From positions 62,001-126,000 of the forward strand of contig JAQOTA010000059.1 of assembly GCA_029532415.1 (NCBI GenBank): a DNA stretch of 64,000 bases. The letters are read 5' to 3'. This document shows, piece by piece, positions 26,509 to 38,257 of this stretch; the first letter of the stretch is position 1, and every line of letters begins with the position of its first letter. The notes below the pieces were generated by a model. The model saw only the letters and a list, made by a program, of their open reading frames with translations. It searched no databases and was not told where the DNA came from. The translations under genes and the position numbers were made by a program. The DNA comes from Marasmius tenuissimus (lineage: Eukaryota; Basidiomycota; Agaricomycetes; Agaricales; Marasmiaceae).

Positions 26509-26786
26509 TTTGAGGAATTGATGAAGCTTTTGCCTTTGTTTTCGATATGTTTGGGGCCTGGCTTGGCCGTACGTGCAACTTGCTCGATTAGCGGTCGATG
26601 AAGAGAACAAAAATTTATGTTTTGCCACGTGGGTTTGCCTGGCGGCAGGCTACACCGGCAATTTGGAGGAGGCGGGTGCGTACTAAGGACTCAGAAGGGG
26701 GACTCAAATGGATAGAAATACAATTTATCTCGTCTTGATACAGCGATTAGATACCTCTACAGCGACTCTTGCCTATGGCCTATGGC

Positions 26787-28354
26787 CTAGAGTCTTGCCC
26801 CGCCAGCGCTGTGATCTACCTTGACGACTACTTTGCCGAACTGGCCACCCTTTTCCAGTAGTTGGAAACCATCTTCGGCCCTTTCAAGGCCTTCTAGGAC
26901 CGTTGAAATCACGGGAACGATCTTGTGTTCGGCCAAGAACTCCGTGGCTTTCTGTAGATCGGCGATAGAGCCCATGGTTGAGCCTACAGTCGAGTTCAAG
27001 TGTCAGTTGGTTCCGAGAGGGGTGATCAGTGAGTAAGAACAACAAAACGAACCCAGTAGCTTCTGGTTCCTCATGACCTGACGCATGGTGTACTTAATTT
27101 CCGGGGTGGCATGCCTACCAGGAAATCAGCATCGGATCTCGCTCAAGAAATGAAAATGACACTCAAGGAACAGAAACGGCAGCGAAGCGAACGCGCGTAG
27201 AACAAACCAAGATCGGAAACGGAGACGTACATTCCATAACACACAACTCGACCACCCGTCTTGAGGGCACCTCCTAAAGCACCAAACACATCGCCACCCC
27301 CAGAATCGATCACCACGTCTAACCCTCCGCTGTTGGAGGTCTTTTCGAGCAGAGCCTGGAGATTCTTACCCCACTTTGCTGCAGAAGTATACGTTGAGCC
27401 TGCGAGTTGCAAGGTTGATGAATTAGACTCACAGTCTTTGTAGCTCACGCCCCCTTTGGCACCCAGCTCCTTTGCCTTCTCAATCTTTTCCGGACTACCA
27501 CTGGTAACATACACATTCGCGCCTTTCGCGACACATAATTGTAGAGCTGTAAGTGCCACACCTCCGCCAATTCCGGTTATGAGTACGTTCTGGTTTGCCG
27601 ATACGAGCCCATTGATCATTGTCGCTCTGTGTCAGAGTGATGATAGGTCCGGTCAAAGCGGTTGTAGCAAAGAACCGAAAGTGATGAACATACCTCCAGG
27701 CAGTGACACCGGCGAGAGGCCATGCAGCAACATGCACATCATCCAGATGTGAAGGGGAAGCGAGGACCTCCTCTCGTGGAACAACAACATATTCGGCAAA
27801 TGTTCCTACTGAGGGCCAATTTACGCCGCCAATCACGCCCATACTGCGTATGTCAGTAGTGCTAGTAGTCATTATGACTATTCCGTTTGCTCACGCTGCC
27901 TCCGGTGCTTCGATGCCTGTACGCCACCCATGTTGAGGAGACAGAAAGACTCTTTGATTCAATAACGAGTCGTTCGGGTTCGCAGCAGCAACAACCGTCC
28001 CTAACAAGTGATCATCAGGATCTCCAGGTAGATCTGCGACAGAATATGACCCATACGTGCCTGCACCGTCTGCTCCAAACACGCTTCCGAACCCGATGTT
28101 GGGATACAGGCCTTTGCGGATCCAAACCTGGAGTCAAAGTTCTCAGTGTACGAGCCTAAAACTGACTAGCTATAATCGTTCCGCACGTCTCGATGATTGA
28201 AAGCTACGGCAGCTATCTTGACCAAGACTTCACCCTCGTTAAGTTCTTGGATTGGAATAGTTGTGAGAGCCGCTCCGTGTTTCAGGTCAGGAGCTGAATG
28301 GCTAGGCTCCTTTTGAACGACAACAGCTTTAGTGTTTTTGGGGAGATTTGACAT
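26787..28354 (-). CDS. quinone-oxidoreductase-like MDR superfamily enzyme
   Basis: Medium-chain dehydrogenase/reductase, NADPH-dependent, without catalytic zinc ligands. It starts MSNLPKNTKAVVVQKEPSHS; the GroES-like part shows LNEGEVLVKIAAVAFNHRD, WIRKGLYPNIGFGSVFGADG and TFAEYVVVPREEVLASP. The Rossmann motif is NVLITGIGGGVALTALQLC, followed by GANVYVTSGSPEKIEKAKEL, GGLDVVIDSGGGDVFGALGG and GGRVVCYGM. The C-terminus is LLEKGGQFGKVVVKVDHSAG. Six or so short introns. An upstream in-frame ATG at 28399 would add MSLFRHRLASLSFFT, which looks like a mitochondrial leader. The substrate is not predictable. Confidence 0.88.
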
Positions 28355-28795
28355 GGTGAAGAAGGATAAAGAGGCAAGACGATGGCGGAATAATGACATT
28401 CCATCAGACCCTCATGACAATTTTGTTGCGTTCCGTGGGGTTCCGGTCAAGTTAGTAGCCGGTGGGCAAGATAAGATAAGGCTGACAGGCGCCCATGTAA
28501 ACGCCCATGATCTTCAGCGGTTTCCAGCAACGTCCAGCCTCAATCCTCAGTGCTCAACACTCAGTCTGCAAACGTCGTCCTTCCAAAGGATGTGTACAGA
28601 AGAGAAGTAACCAGCGCATATTCAGAGATCATGAAACTCAGAATTGGTTGGAACTGCCCGAAGCGAAGCTGGAATACATGATTGTGGGAGAACAAGTGGC
28701 TTTCATTTGCGTCCAAAGCTACCTATCACAGAGGAAGACGGTAAGAGTGGGTGGTTAATCGCATGATGGTGGTTGGGTTCCACCTGCGTACGTCC
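28355..28795. other. intergenic, upstream of the MDR gene
   Basis: The gap lies between the MDR start and the stop codon of the next minus-strand gene. It should hold the MDR promoter and the 3' end of the SET gene. Its first bases include the optional upstream MDR start (28399). Nothing else stands out. Confidence 0.4.
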
Positions 28796-30683
28796 CTACT
28801 TCCGTGTTTTAGTTTTGGATTTCTTTGATGCGTCGCTCGAGCCGCCTTCCTGCCTTTTTCTCTTGTTGCTGCCGTTTGACGTGGCCTCAACCGCAAGTAA
28901 TCGCTTTGTTTTCTCTAACGCAGCAGCAAGTATCCTTTTCTCCCCCAGTCTAACCGACACTGCGTATCGTTTGTTTAGTGGCAGATCTTCGGTGAGCAGA
29001 CCCTCGTCGTCCTACAACAGAAACGTTAGTCCGACTGTCCACCTGTCAACGAGCCTGCCATAAGCACTAACCTTGATGGTGGTGGGATACTGTGAAAGCC
29101 GATTCTCGAGGACACCGCTCGCTATTTCTAGCGTTTGCGTATCAGCTTTAGCTTTCGGTAGTTTTCGTTTCTGCGTTGCCCTCTGCCATTCCTCATCGGG
29201 AAGGAGAAGGAGCCGAATCAGCATTATCATCGCCTGGGGCAAGTCCGCATCGGACTCGACCACAAGAACGCTGAATTGGAGATGTCAGCGTGAGAGCATC
29301 AGACGCCGTGTACAAGACCTACTCATCACCGCCTTCTTCTAAATACCAATCTATCCTTTCTTTGGCACTTTGTGAAACCGGCTCACGGGAAATGGCTGAG
29401 ACGACTAAGTCCGCTCGAATCTCTACAACATCCCCAGGATTATCGACTTGACCGTCCGGAAGAGGAAGCAAGTCGATATGGCCATAGCGACGTAGGAGTT
29501 CCGCGTTTGGTAGGTCGCCGTAGGTATTCCACTGCGGAACTCGACGTTAGCAACGTTCAACGCTTCGTAAGAACAGTACTGCACAATTTGTTCGCCAGCC
29601 TTTATCGGTTTAGTGGACACCATCCGAAGTTCCTTCTCCTCGTGAAAGAGTTTTGCCTAAACACTCATTGTGAGTCATCCATCCCGATTTTCCGACAAGA
29701 CTCACATTCTCCGAACCAAATCTAGCATTCAAGAGATCGGCCATTGGCACCATAGAAACATCGACCGGATCTTCCTCTTCCTCCTCCACCTCCGGAATCC
29801 CCTCGCGCTCTGGGGCATCAACATCCATGGCACTCCCGCTGCTTGTATTAGCGGCTTCGTTAGAGCTATCCTCTTCCTCCCAACGTTCGACATCGAAACT
29901 TCTGGATAGTATCCGGCTCCCCATAATATGATACTGTTCCAAGGTATAATAGGTAGGCAACATCTCCGCGGGAAATAAGTCTGAACGAGACTAATGGCGT
30001 CTGATCAGATCACAGCCGTGTTGATTGCAGGGGAATATGAACGTACCTTCACAGTCGGTAGCACTTTCTCCTTATAGTCCCGTTCAGCGTCCTGTCTACC
30101 GAGTTTTTCTGGCGCAGAACTGAGTCGTTGGCATCGTCGAGATGCAACGGTCCAACCCACCTACTATCGATGTGCCCTTCAGTTGTTCCAAATCCTCGTC
30201 ATTCCAGAACATCGGCGTATCAAAAGATGTTGGAAGAGAATCTGATGTGGAGAGAAAGATCAGAAAATCATGACCAGGAAGCGACGACAACGTACCGAGA
30301 TATTCAGCCCATCGAGAGGTGGCACCTTGTGCCCTCTCCCACATCATGCAGAGTATCAATCCAGCCCACCCCTCATCGAGTTTATTTCGTTTCCATTCCT
30401 CAACTCCAAGTATATTGGGGAGCGAAGATGTACGCGTGGAAAGCGTCAACGAGCGAGGAATCGTGAACAAGATATGGTCTTCCTTCAGTTCATCGAGTTT
30501 TGAGAAATTGTTTCAATAGAACCTGAGCAAAAGCTGCTTACTGACTGGTATGTCCCGCAGAGCGACAGCACCTCGACCGCCTTCACTGGGTTCGAAGTCC
30601 TGAAATCCTATTGCTGAAGTGTCATAGGAGGCGCCATTCCGTTCAAACCAAGAGAGAAAAGCTGAGAGTTCCGAGCTTGACAT
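28796..30683 (-). CDS. RKM4: SET-domain ribosomal lysine methyltransferase, Rkm4/SETD6 type
   Basis: Protein lysine methyltransferase with a split SET domain and a C-terminal Rubisco-LSMT-like substrate domain; yeast Rkm4 methylates ribosomal protein L42. Start ATG 30683 (MSSSELSAFLSWFERNGASY). Motifs: EGGRGAVALRDIP (SET N-part), LFTIPRSLTLSTRTS, GWAGLILCMMWERAQG, RWAEYLGTL, FDTPMFWNDEDLEQLKGTS, MLPTYYTLEQYHIMGSRILS, MVPMADLLNARFGSENVSL (the N-A cofactor motif), TKPIKAGEQI and YGDLPNAELLRRYG, where an intron falls inside the post-QI segment. The inserted acidic loop (EVEEEEEDP) is unusually long. The C-terminus is a Lys-rich, nuclear-import-like tail (SKKSKTKTRK). Several short introns. Confidence 0.88.
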
Positions 30684-31044
30684 CGTAAACTACACCTCGT
30701 TCAGATTGTTGCAACTTCAAGGAGTCCGAGTTGTTGGAGTTTGTTGGTGACCGTGCATGAAAAAAAGCCCTTGGGACCGGCCCGATGACAACCGGTGCCA
30801 TGCTCCTGGAAGCTGGCGGTCAGTTGTATCTTGAACCTTAACCACCACTGACGCTTACAATACATTCTCTGGCCTCCGTCTCCTGGTAGGTATACCAATC
30901 ACACTCAATTTACCTGGCTCACAACTTATTAGATCGTCGGCCAAAATCTTGTCATCGGTCCGTACAGGATCAGGGCGTCTTCGAACTCTTCCCCTACGAA
31001 TGATTGAACACCAATCCATAACGAAATAATTTTGACGCTGTGGC
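30684..31044. promoter_or_regulatory. shared divergent promoter region
   Basis: This 361-base gap separates the starts of the divergent SET-domain and CRAL-TRIO genes, so both promoters must lie in it or overlap the genes. I see no TATA box or clear palindromic operator. Confidence 0.4.
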
Positions 31045-32581
31045 ATGGATACTCGGTCGCTACTCCAAGCCAACTGCGATAGGCTTATACATGAATACCA
31101 GTCAAATCTCAATGCCGCTCTAGAATTACAAACGATCTTAATTGAAGACGTATTGCCGTCTGTCGCGACTGAGCTTGAGCTCGATGAAGAGCAACAGGAC
31201 TGGGCAAGGACATGGTTAGAAGACACTCGTGCGTCTTAAAACATCCAGAATGATATTAAATCTGATCAGGATCCCTCTATAGCAATGATTTTCCAAGTTA
31301 TGAGGGTATGAAGTACTCCGTCTTCTGCTTTCTCGGCGTTGTAACATTTCTTCTAGAAACACAAGTACACAAGGTCTTTTGCCTTGGATTCTATCCGGAA
31401 GAATATAGGATGGCGTATAAAGAACTTATGGCCATCCAAATCGGAACTTCCCCTCCAGAACGTCCACTGTTTACCGGCTAACGTTAGAGATCCCCTGGGT
31501 CGTCCGATATTAGTCATTCGCGCTATACCGTTGAAGGAACCCTCGGACCAGCTAATACCAGTACTCTTCCATGTCATGGAACACTTGAGAGTCTGTCTAA
31601 AAGCTCTAAATGACACGAATGATGGCCCTTCCATGCCGTTTCTGCAATACGTGGTACTCCTTGATGTGAAGGAACTTTCAATGCAGAGCATGGTGTGTAT
31701 CAACAGTGCAAATTTATCAGACCTATGTCAAACTAATCGTTTCTCCGTGGCAGAGCATCGAGCTCATAACCTGGTTCATCAACGAGCTAATCCCAAGGTT
31801 TCCCGGAATGCTGGCAGCAGGTATTTACCTGTTTTCAGCTAGCCTTTGAGGGTCTGACAGCTTCTGCAACTTGATATCAGTTTTCATGCTAAATTCCTCG
31901 TGGACCCAAGCAGGGATGTGGAGCATCGCTAAGTACGTGATTGGTGGATGAACCTCTCTCTTCCCCGCCAGTCAATTCACCAACTTTCCCATTCCGCCCA
32001 GACGTATTTTACCGGCCAACGCCGTTTCTAGGGTCTTCTTCCCCTCATCGCAAGAGTTAATCGAGTATTTCTCCGCGGCAGTATTACCTCAAGGTTGTCA
32101 ATCGCACTTTGTATTATCCAGTGTTCGCTGAACTAATGGTCCGATAGATTACGGTGGTGAACTGGGGCCACTAGACCTCTTGGACAATAACCTCCACCGG
32201 AGAAACCTAAACCCCGTATGTGATGGTTCAGCATGTAAGCAAGACCGCGAGATCATTCCCGAAGCTCCAAACCGTGACTCGACCCAGTATCCCCCAACAA
32301 GGTTCTCTCCGACGTCCTCGAGTAATCCATACTTTGGATATCCCGCCTTCTTTTCAAATGGATCATCGTCATTGCACCATGGTCGCAAACGGAAGCGGGA
32401 TCTCATCCGCACCCTGATGACCCTCCTTTGGCAACGTTGGCGCGGACCCGTTTCAACCTGTGTTTGGATAGTAGCATGCGCTTTGACAGCCAGATTGTGG
32501 TTCAGGCGATCTCTTCATTCGTCGGCAGATACGGGTTTACTATTACTGAAAGCATGGTGGGCCTCGGCATCTGTACTATAG
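31045..32581 (+). CDS. CRAL-TRIO (Sec14-like) lipid-binding protein with C-terminal hydrophobic anchor
   Basis: Sec14-type lipid exchange protein. Start ATG 31045: MDTRSLLQANCDRLIHEYQS, then a helical N-lobe (LPSVATELELDEEQQDWAR). The intron ending ctatag at about 31284 restores MIFQVMRKHKYTRSFALD. The CRAL-TRIO core reads DPLGRPILVIRAIPLKE, FLQYVVLLDVKELSMQSQSI, ELITWFINELIPRFPGMLAA and RVFFPSSQELIEYFS. It ends with LPQDYGGELGPLD, the usual lid end. The tail is Ser/Pro rich, then basic (HGRKRKRDLIRTLM), then a hydrophobic segment (STCVWIVACALTARLWF) near the C-terminus, suggesting membrane attachment. The ligand is unknown. Confidence 0.85.
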
Positions 32582-32935
32582 TGCTTTGAGGTACCTGTAA
32601 GTACTACCTGTCGATACGTTCGGACACGATAAACTCCATAACGGGGTAGTCTCGCGGTCTTTACTCCTGGCAATCGCACTTCACGAGTTCATACATCCTG
32701 TTTAGTGTCTGTCATCGGTGTCTTCCCATGCTAGTTTCGACGGGTGCACGATTTTGCCTTGGAAGAGGAGTCCAGGCAACCGCAAATCTGAATCGCCCTT
32801 GAGAGCGCACATCCCTTCCTGAATGGATCTACAAGATCATCTATGCCAGGTAACAGCCTCCTGACCTCCAACTCATTTTTCAAGCAATTTGGTAAGCGCA
32901 AGCACACAGCAAACGGCCGGCACACGATCACGGGC
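32582..32935. other. intergenic, convergent 3' ends
   Basis: The stretch lies between the tail-to-tail CRAL-TRIO and PPG1 genes. It should be 3' untranslated sequence for both. Nothing else is visible. Confidence 0.4.
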
Positions 32936-34279
32936 CTACAAGAAATACTCTGGGAGCTGACAGGGAGAGCAATCAATCAGTGCGCGAAACCGCAAGTGAC
33001 CTGATAGACGCACTTTTCCTCCTAAGCTTTGCTGTGCCTGTTGTGTGGGGCCATCCCGTTCATTCTCCGGTGCCGCCTCGAAAACATTGAAATACATCGA
33101 TCCACCAGGTCCCACCTCGAGTATGCTCGCCGAGTTCCCGCATCGATAGCAGTAATTTGGAGCTGACCATACGGTAGAGAGATGCTTATCGAATAATGAC
33201 GCGTAACCTTCCATACAAAGTTGGTGAGCGCGTAGGATATGCGACATATTGTTGATTTCGAGGAATTTGTGAACGACTCCAGATCCGAATGTATAGCCGG
33301 CACCACTGTCCAGTGAGTAGATGAGTGTCAAATTTAGCGGGAAGAATGCGATAAATTATGGTTACCGGGGCGAGATGGCAAAATCTTCTTTTTCAGGATC
33401 TGGGTCCGACCAAACCAGGTCGGCCATCGGTCCTTCATGAGGGATTTCTATGAATGGAAAAGAGTTTCAGGAACCAGCAGAGAGAATCAGGGATGTATGA
33501 AACTCACCTCGAAACCGGTCGACTACTTTAATTTGGTCTATTGAGTGTATAGAGGGAGATAGGCCTGTGTTGATCAATGTAAGAGAGTTTACGCGACCCC
33601 GAGCGGCCAAGCCACGTACCGCCATGAACGCAGAAGATCTTGTCGTCAATGACGACTGAGAGAGTCAAGAAATCAAACATGTCCGTGAAATATGTCCAGA
33701 CATGGGATGATCCATATTTCCGCACGCATTCCGTGTAAAAACCATATGTCTGTGGATATAAAGTTTGGATCAAAACGACAGATACAAGCGCTGGAAGGTC
33801 GAGCCAACCGACTTGAGTAACAGCTCTTGATTCGTGGTTTCCTCGTATAAGTTGAACGCGGTCAGGGTATCGTAGTTTGAGGCAGGTTAATAGTGATATC
33901 GTCTCAACGCTGAAGAGCCCTCTGTCCACATAATCGCCTGTTAACGACGAGTGAGAATGTAAGTGCATCGCAGGGAAGCGCTCTGGACACACCAAGGAAC
34001 AAGTAATTGGTATGAGGCGCATAACCCCCGATCCTGAATATCTCTATTAGGTCGTAGAACTGCCTAAGGTTGATTAGTTCGTATAAACCATATCGAACGG
34101 TCCATGACTCACCCGTGGATGTCTCCTACAACCGTTACAGGTGCGCTAACGTGAACGACATTAGATTCCCGCATAAGGACTTCCTTGGTTTTTTCACATA
34201 TTTCGCGTAGAAGAGCTTCATGAAGCAGTTGTTTTCGTAAAAGTTGTTGAATGCAAGCGTCGAGGTCGAAGGGTGCCAT
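32936..34279 (-). CDS. PPG1: PP2A-like serine/threonine phosphatase, Ppg1 type
   Basis: Catalytic subunit of the PPP family. Start ATG 34279 ([20 protein letters not shown]). Metal and catalytic signatures are [45 protein letters not shown] and [45 protein letters not shown] and [11 protein letters not shown] favour Ppg1 over PP4 or PP2A itself; yeast Ppg1 works with the Far (STRIPAK-like) complex. The C-terminus is LPEYFL after a last intron with a gtgcgt donor; YFL is the methylated tail of PP2A-type enzymes. About seven short introns. The phosphatase class is certain; the Ppg1 assignment rests on recalled motif differences. Confidence 0.92.
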
Positions 34280-35922
34280 GGTGGGGAAAGTCGAGCGCTT
34301 GACTTGATGACACCGCCTGTCAGTGCTGCCTATTTGGACGTGTTGTTCTACAACGTCTAATGAGCGCTAATTGATAATTTAACTCCTCTCTACACCCTCA
34401 CTGTCAGGGTGACAATCACCGCAGCCGTACGCAGCCGCACAGAGCCGTACCGGAGGTCTTCCATGTTCTTCAACTTGCCCGAGGTTGTCCTCAATCAATT
34501 CCTGTCATTTTGCTGGTCAAAGCTTGACTTTTAGTATCGGCCCGAGATTAGTTCCTCGCTGTGTTGACTTTCCTACTTGAAAGGATGGAGGCAATATGCT
34601 GGTATACATCCTGAATGTCGGCCTCTTGTTCAGTCCATGCGAGTACCGCTGCCCATCGCGATTTTCTCGCATAACCATATACCTGACCGGTACCTTCTTC
34701 CGTTAGTTCTTCTCAAGCTCTGACCCTTCTTTAGATGCGCTCCTTTACTCAGACCTTGTAACACATTCACTTTCGTGAATCGCGTCAACATGTTATGATC
34801 CAAGTTACTGTGTGGGACCTTTTCAACAACTTTGTTGAGTGTGTTCACAGGGAAACCACTGCACCCGCTGGCCTGGGCTCGAAAAGGCTCTAAAACGGGT
34901 ACGTTCTCCTCGCTGGACTACGACAGTGATGTGATGACACCTTATTCCGATTGTCGAAGGTTAATGCAAGTTTTATTTCCACGTCACTTTGTCTTTATAC
35001 TTGTCACTATCGTCGCCTTTATCACATCTGATTCCTGAATCTCAGAACCTTACTCAAGGCCTGTGCAATCGGCTTTGAAGCAACCTTGGCTCACGCACGG
35101 AGGCTCGGCATGGTCTGCATTCAATCAACAATCCCATGTCGGGGTGAACTTTTTCTCTATCCGTTGTCAGCGATCTCAATTCTATACGTTCACCGAACCT
35201 GCGGAGGACCTGGTCAAATCGAATCTCTGTCACAACCCCTTATTCGCGTGGTTCGGACCAGATTGGCATTGCATTATGTTGCTCGAATCGGAAAGAAAAT
35301 CACCATCATATGTCTAAATTGAGGAGGCCCAGTGGATGTCAGGCTCCAGTTGACATGAGCTTGTCTCCCGGTGATCATTCGAGTAAGGTCTGTGCGACAT
35401 CTCCAGTCCTAGTCGGTTCCTAAATCTGACGTTGTTCGTTTACTGGGTATACGGGCTCTTCCGTTCGGTGCTCTGACGTGTTTCAAGCCGGTACAGCCAA
35501 TCTGGCTAAGGTCAGGTTCTCCGAGAAAACGACGTTTAACAAACAACTTCCCAAATGGTATTTTCCGGCCGGGTGACTCCCGAGAAAAAAAAGCATGAGC
35601 TCAATCACTTTTCGAAGCTCAGAGACAAGGAATCGCAGCCGCTACCCCCCTGTTCATAAACGGTGTCCTGCTAAGTTGTATTGATGCCATTAGATGCCCG
35701 TAGCGAACGGGTCTCTTGCTCTCTTTCGCTCCCAACTAATTATTTGGTAAATCCATCGACTCCGAGTTCCCAGTTAGGAATGACCAGTCACTCAGGGATT
35801 CCGGACTATTAAAGAGCGATGCTTTACCAGGTCATCCACTAACGCCTCCCACCCTTGGCCACATTCTCCACGCCTCCGCCACAACGTCTAAAGCTAGATA
35901 GTTGACCTCGATATTTCCGACC
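34280..35922. other. long gene-free stretch between divergent PPG1 and C2H2 genes
   Basis: No coding frame here has recognisable motifs. Small frames near 34630-35330 look like chance. It probably contains the PPG1 promoter and a long upstream region and leader for the C2H2 gene. Confidence 0.4.
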
Positions 35923-36768
35923 ATGTCCAATCGCCCATCATACTCCTACGATGCCCAGAGCGCACCTTACTCCTCCGTCGAGGTATCCCAATCTACCTAC
36001 CAGTACTCCAACTACTATCCTCGGGGCTACGATCAGCAGTCGAACAGCCAACAGTATTACCTTCCGTCCCCAGGATCTAATGCACATGGTGGCGATCTGT
36101 TCTTTTTCCCTCCTTTGAACTGTATCACTAATTGCCTATCACTGTAGGTCATCCGGCTGACCCTCACTATCGCTCAACGACGCCCATAGTCACCCACTCT
36201 CAACGCTACTCTCGCAGCAGTGGCGGGGATACACGATACGCAGCTTCCTCGGGGCTGGCACCATCCTCATCTTCTACCAGCAACGGATACTATGGTTCCC
36301 AATATCCTGCCTCGCAATCCAATGATCGTTTCATTCCTACACCGTCGGAGATCGCACACTCCCACTCCTACCTTAACAATCAAAGAATAAGTCAATCTCC
36401 AGGCGCGTACTCTACACCTGGACATCACCAGCAATCTCGACACTCCCGCAATCCGTCCACGAGCCCTGTCCTCACCGGGGGGCGCCAGAGTAGCGCATCG
36501 CGTACTTCACCGACGACTGAAAGGTATCCTTGTGAGATGTGCGGGAAGACCTTCTCCCGATCTCACGATAGGAAAAGGCATCACGAAACGCAGCACATAC
36601 CGTGCCCAGTGCTTCACCGGTGTCGGTGGTGCCGGAAAGAATTCAGCAGGTGTGTCAGCTCGTTTATGGATCCTACCTTCATTACTGATTGACGCTTTGA
36701 TATGCAGGGCGGACTCGCTGAAGAGACATCTGGACAACGGATGCGACGAGATGCCTTCCGCGAAGTAA
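35923..36768 (+). CDS. C2H2 zinc-finger protein
   Basis: Exons 35923-36088, 36148-36649 and 36708-36768 give 242 aa. The N-terminal two thirds is Ser/Tyr/Gln-rich (SQSTYQYSNYYPRG, SNSQQYYLPSPGS), as in activation or low-complexity regions. Two zinc fingers sit at the C-terminus. The first is CEMCGKTFSRSHDRKRHHE followed by TQH (C-x2-C-x12-H-x4-H). The second is CRWCRKEFSR with ADSLKRHLDNGC (C-x2-C-x12-H-x4-C), where Cys replaces the last His. The second intron falls inside the second finger right after FSR. This layout is typical of fungal developmental or stress regulators; the specific role is unknown. The gene is preceded by a 1.6-kb gap. Confidence 0.87.
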
Positions 36769-38257
36769 ATTGTGTATCTTGGGCATCCTCGCAACAAATG
36801 CAGCTGTGCTGCTTCAGCCCTGACCAAGCGTCGGGCATGCCGATCTACTGCGAGCCCGTCAAGCTCCCCCTTTTGTGTACAATTCACACCTCTTTCAAAA
36901 AATGCGGCCTCCCCGGTACGCACCCTTCTGTGAACTTTCTTGGTATCCTACCGTGTCTATATCACCGCAATGTACGCCTGTCACCACCTATTGTACTTCG
37001 CATATATTTCGCCAGGGTCCTAACCTACAAAGATGTACTTAGAGTTTGCTTATTTTTAAGAATAATATAGTCAACCCTTAATCGACTCGAATCTACTTGA
37101 ACCAATTCCGATAAATGAGCGGCTTTCCACCATACCATTCCAGGTCATGGTGCTACTTGCGACGATGTCGCGCTTTCGTGACTCACTTGATTTATCATGG
37201 TGAGTACATCCGACCGTTTCCCCGTCGTAAAAATATAGCGCAACCAGTGCAATGGGATCAGATCAAGCGCAGTGTACGCTATATCGCTAAGTTCGGACTT
37301 GTTAGAAAGACAAACGATGGGACCCATGGGCGGCCTTTGAAAAAATAACGAATCTATTAGAATCTGAAACTTTCGTGATGATTGACCTTTCATATCATTA
37401 CACCACGACGGCGTTGCAGGGCACACAACTCGGGACCGATTCTATAGCATTAATTGCTTCATATATTACACCTGCACCATCGGTTGACAAACTAGTCGCC
37501 TACGGTCGCCTATCTAGCTATCCTCCCGGGAAACTGTGGCTTGGAAGACCCCTGGACGTTCTCCGTCATCCATGTCATCAGCCGAGATTCGAGATAGAAA
37601 AGGTGTGTGAGCTCCGATTTTCCGACTGCGAAGCGTCGAAGGGTCAATGACTTGTCCAACACACTGTAAGAAAGCCAGGAACGATCCGCTGAACACGGGC
37701 GACCTAGGAGGTGTATGTGTATGGAGAACAAGGAACGCTTCTAACGCACCCTAGTGGGGAGGATCAATAGTCAAAGGAGCGTAAGCATTCTTCGGAGCTT
37801 ACTAGCATTGACGACGGACAAGCGAGCTACAGTACACCGTATTTCCGAAGACTGGCACGATACGAGCGGGTGTTGAGGCGGAGGCATGGTTCGAAGTAAA
37901 ATTGAGTCATACCCCGAATCTTGCCGCATTGCCGGCGAGTAGGGAGGCATGTGAAGACGTAGAACATTGGGTCAACATGACAGACGGTATTTGACTTGGA
38001 GTGACTTCGAGGGGGATTCGCGTAGGTTTCTCGCAGACTGAATGAAGCTCATGCCGGCGGTCGACTTGACGCGATGTCGGGCCGGTTTTCGTCTCAGTCA
38101 CTGTCAAAAGAGCTACGGGATGAATTGTGACTATGAGTACAGAACATGTAGCTTTGCACCTGATCGAACATTACCGAGGATAGGTGGTATTGACATCCCT
38201 TGAACGCCTAGCCGTCGAAACCTGGCCTCCGAAGACTGGCACTCGAGGCTCAAGCGC
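36769..38257. other. intergenic, convergent 3' ends
   Basis: About 1.5 kb between the C2H2 gene and CWC24, which point toward each other. Short frames on both strands lack motifs or splice logic. An A/T-rich segment near 37050-37070 may be part of the C2H2 3' end. Confidence 0.4.
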
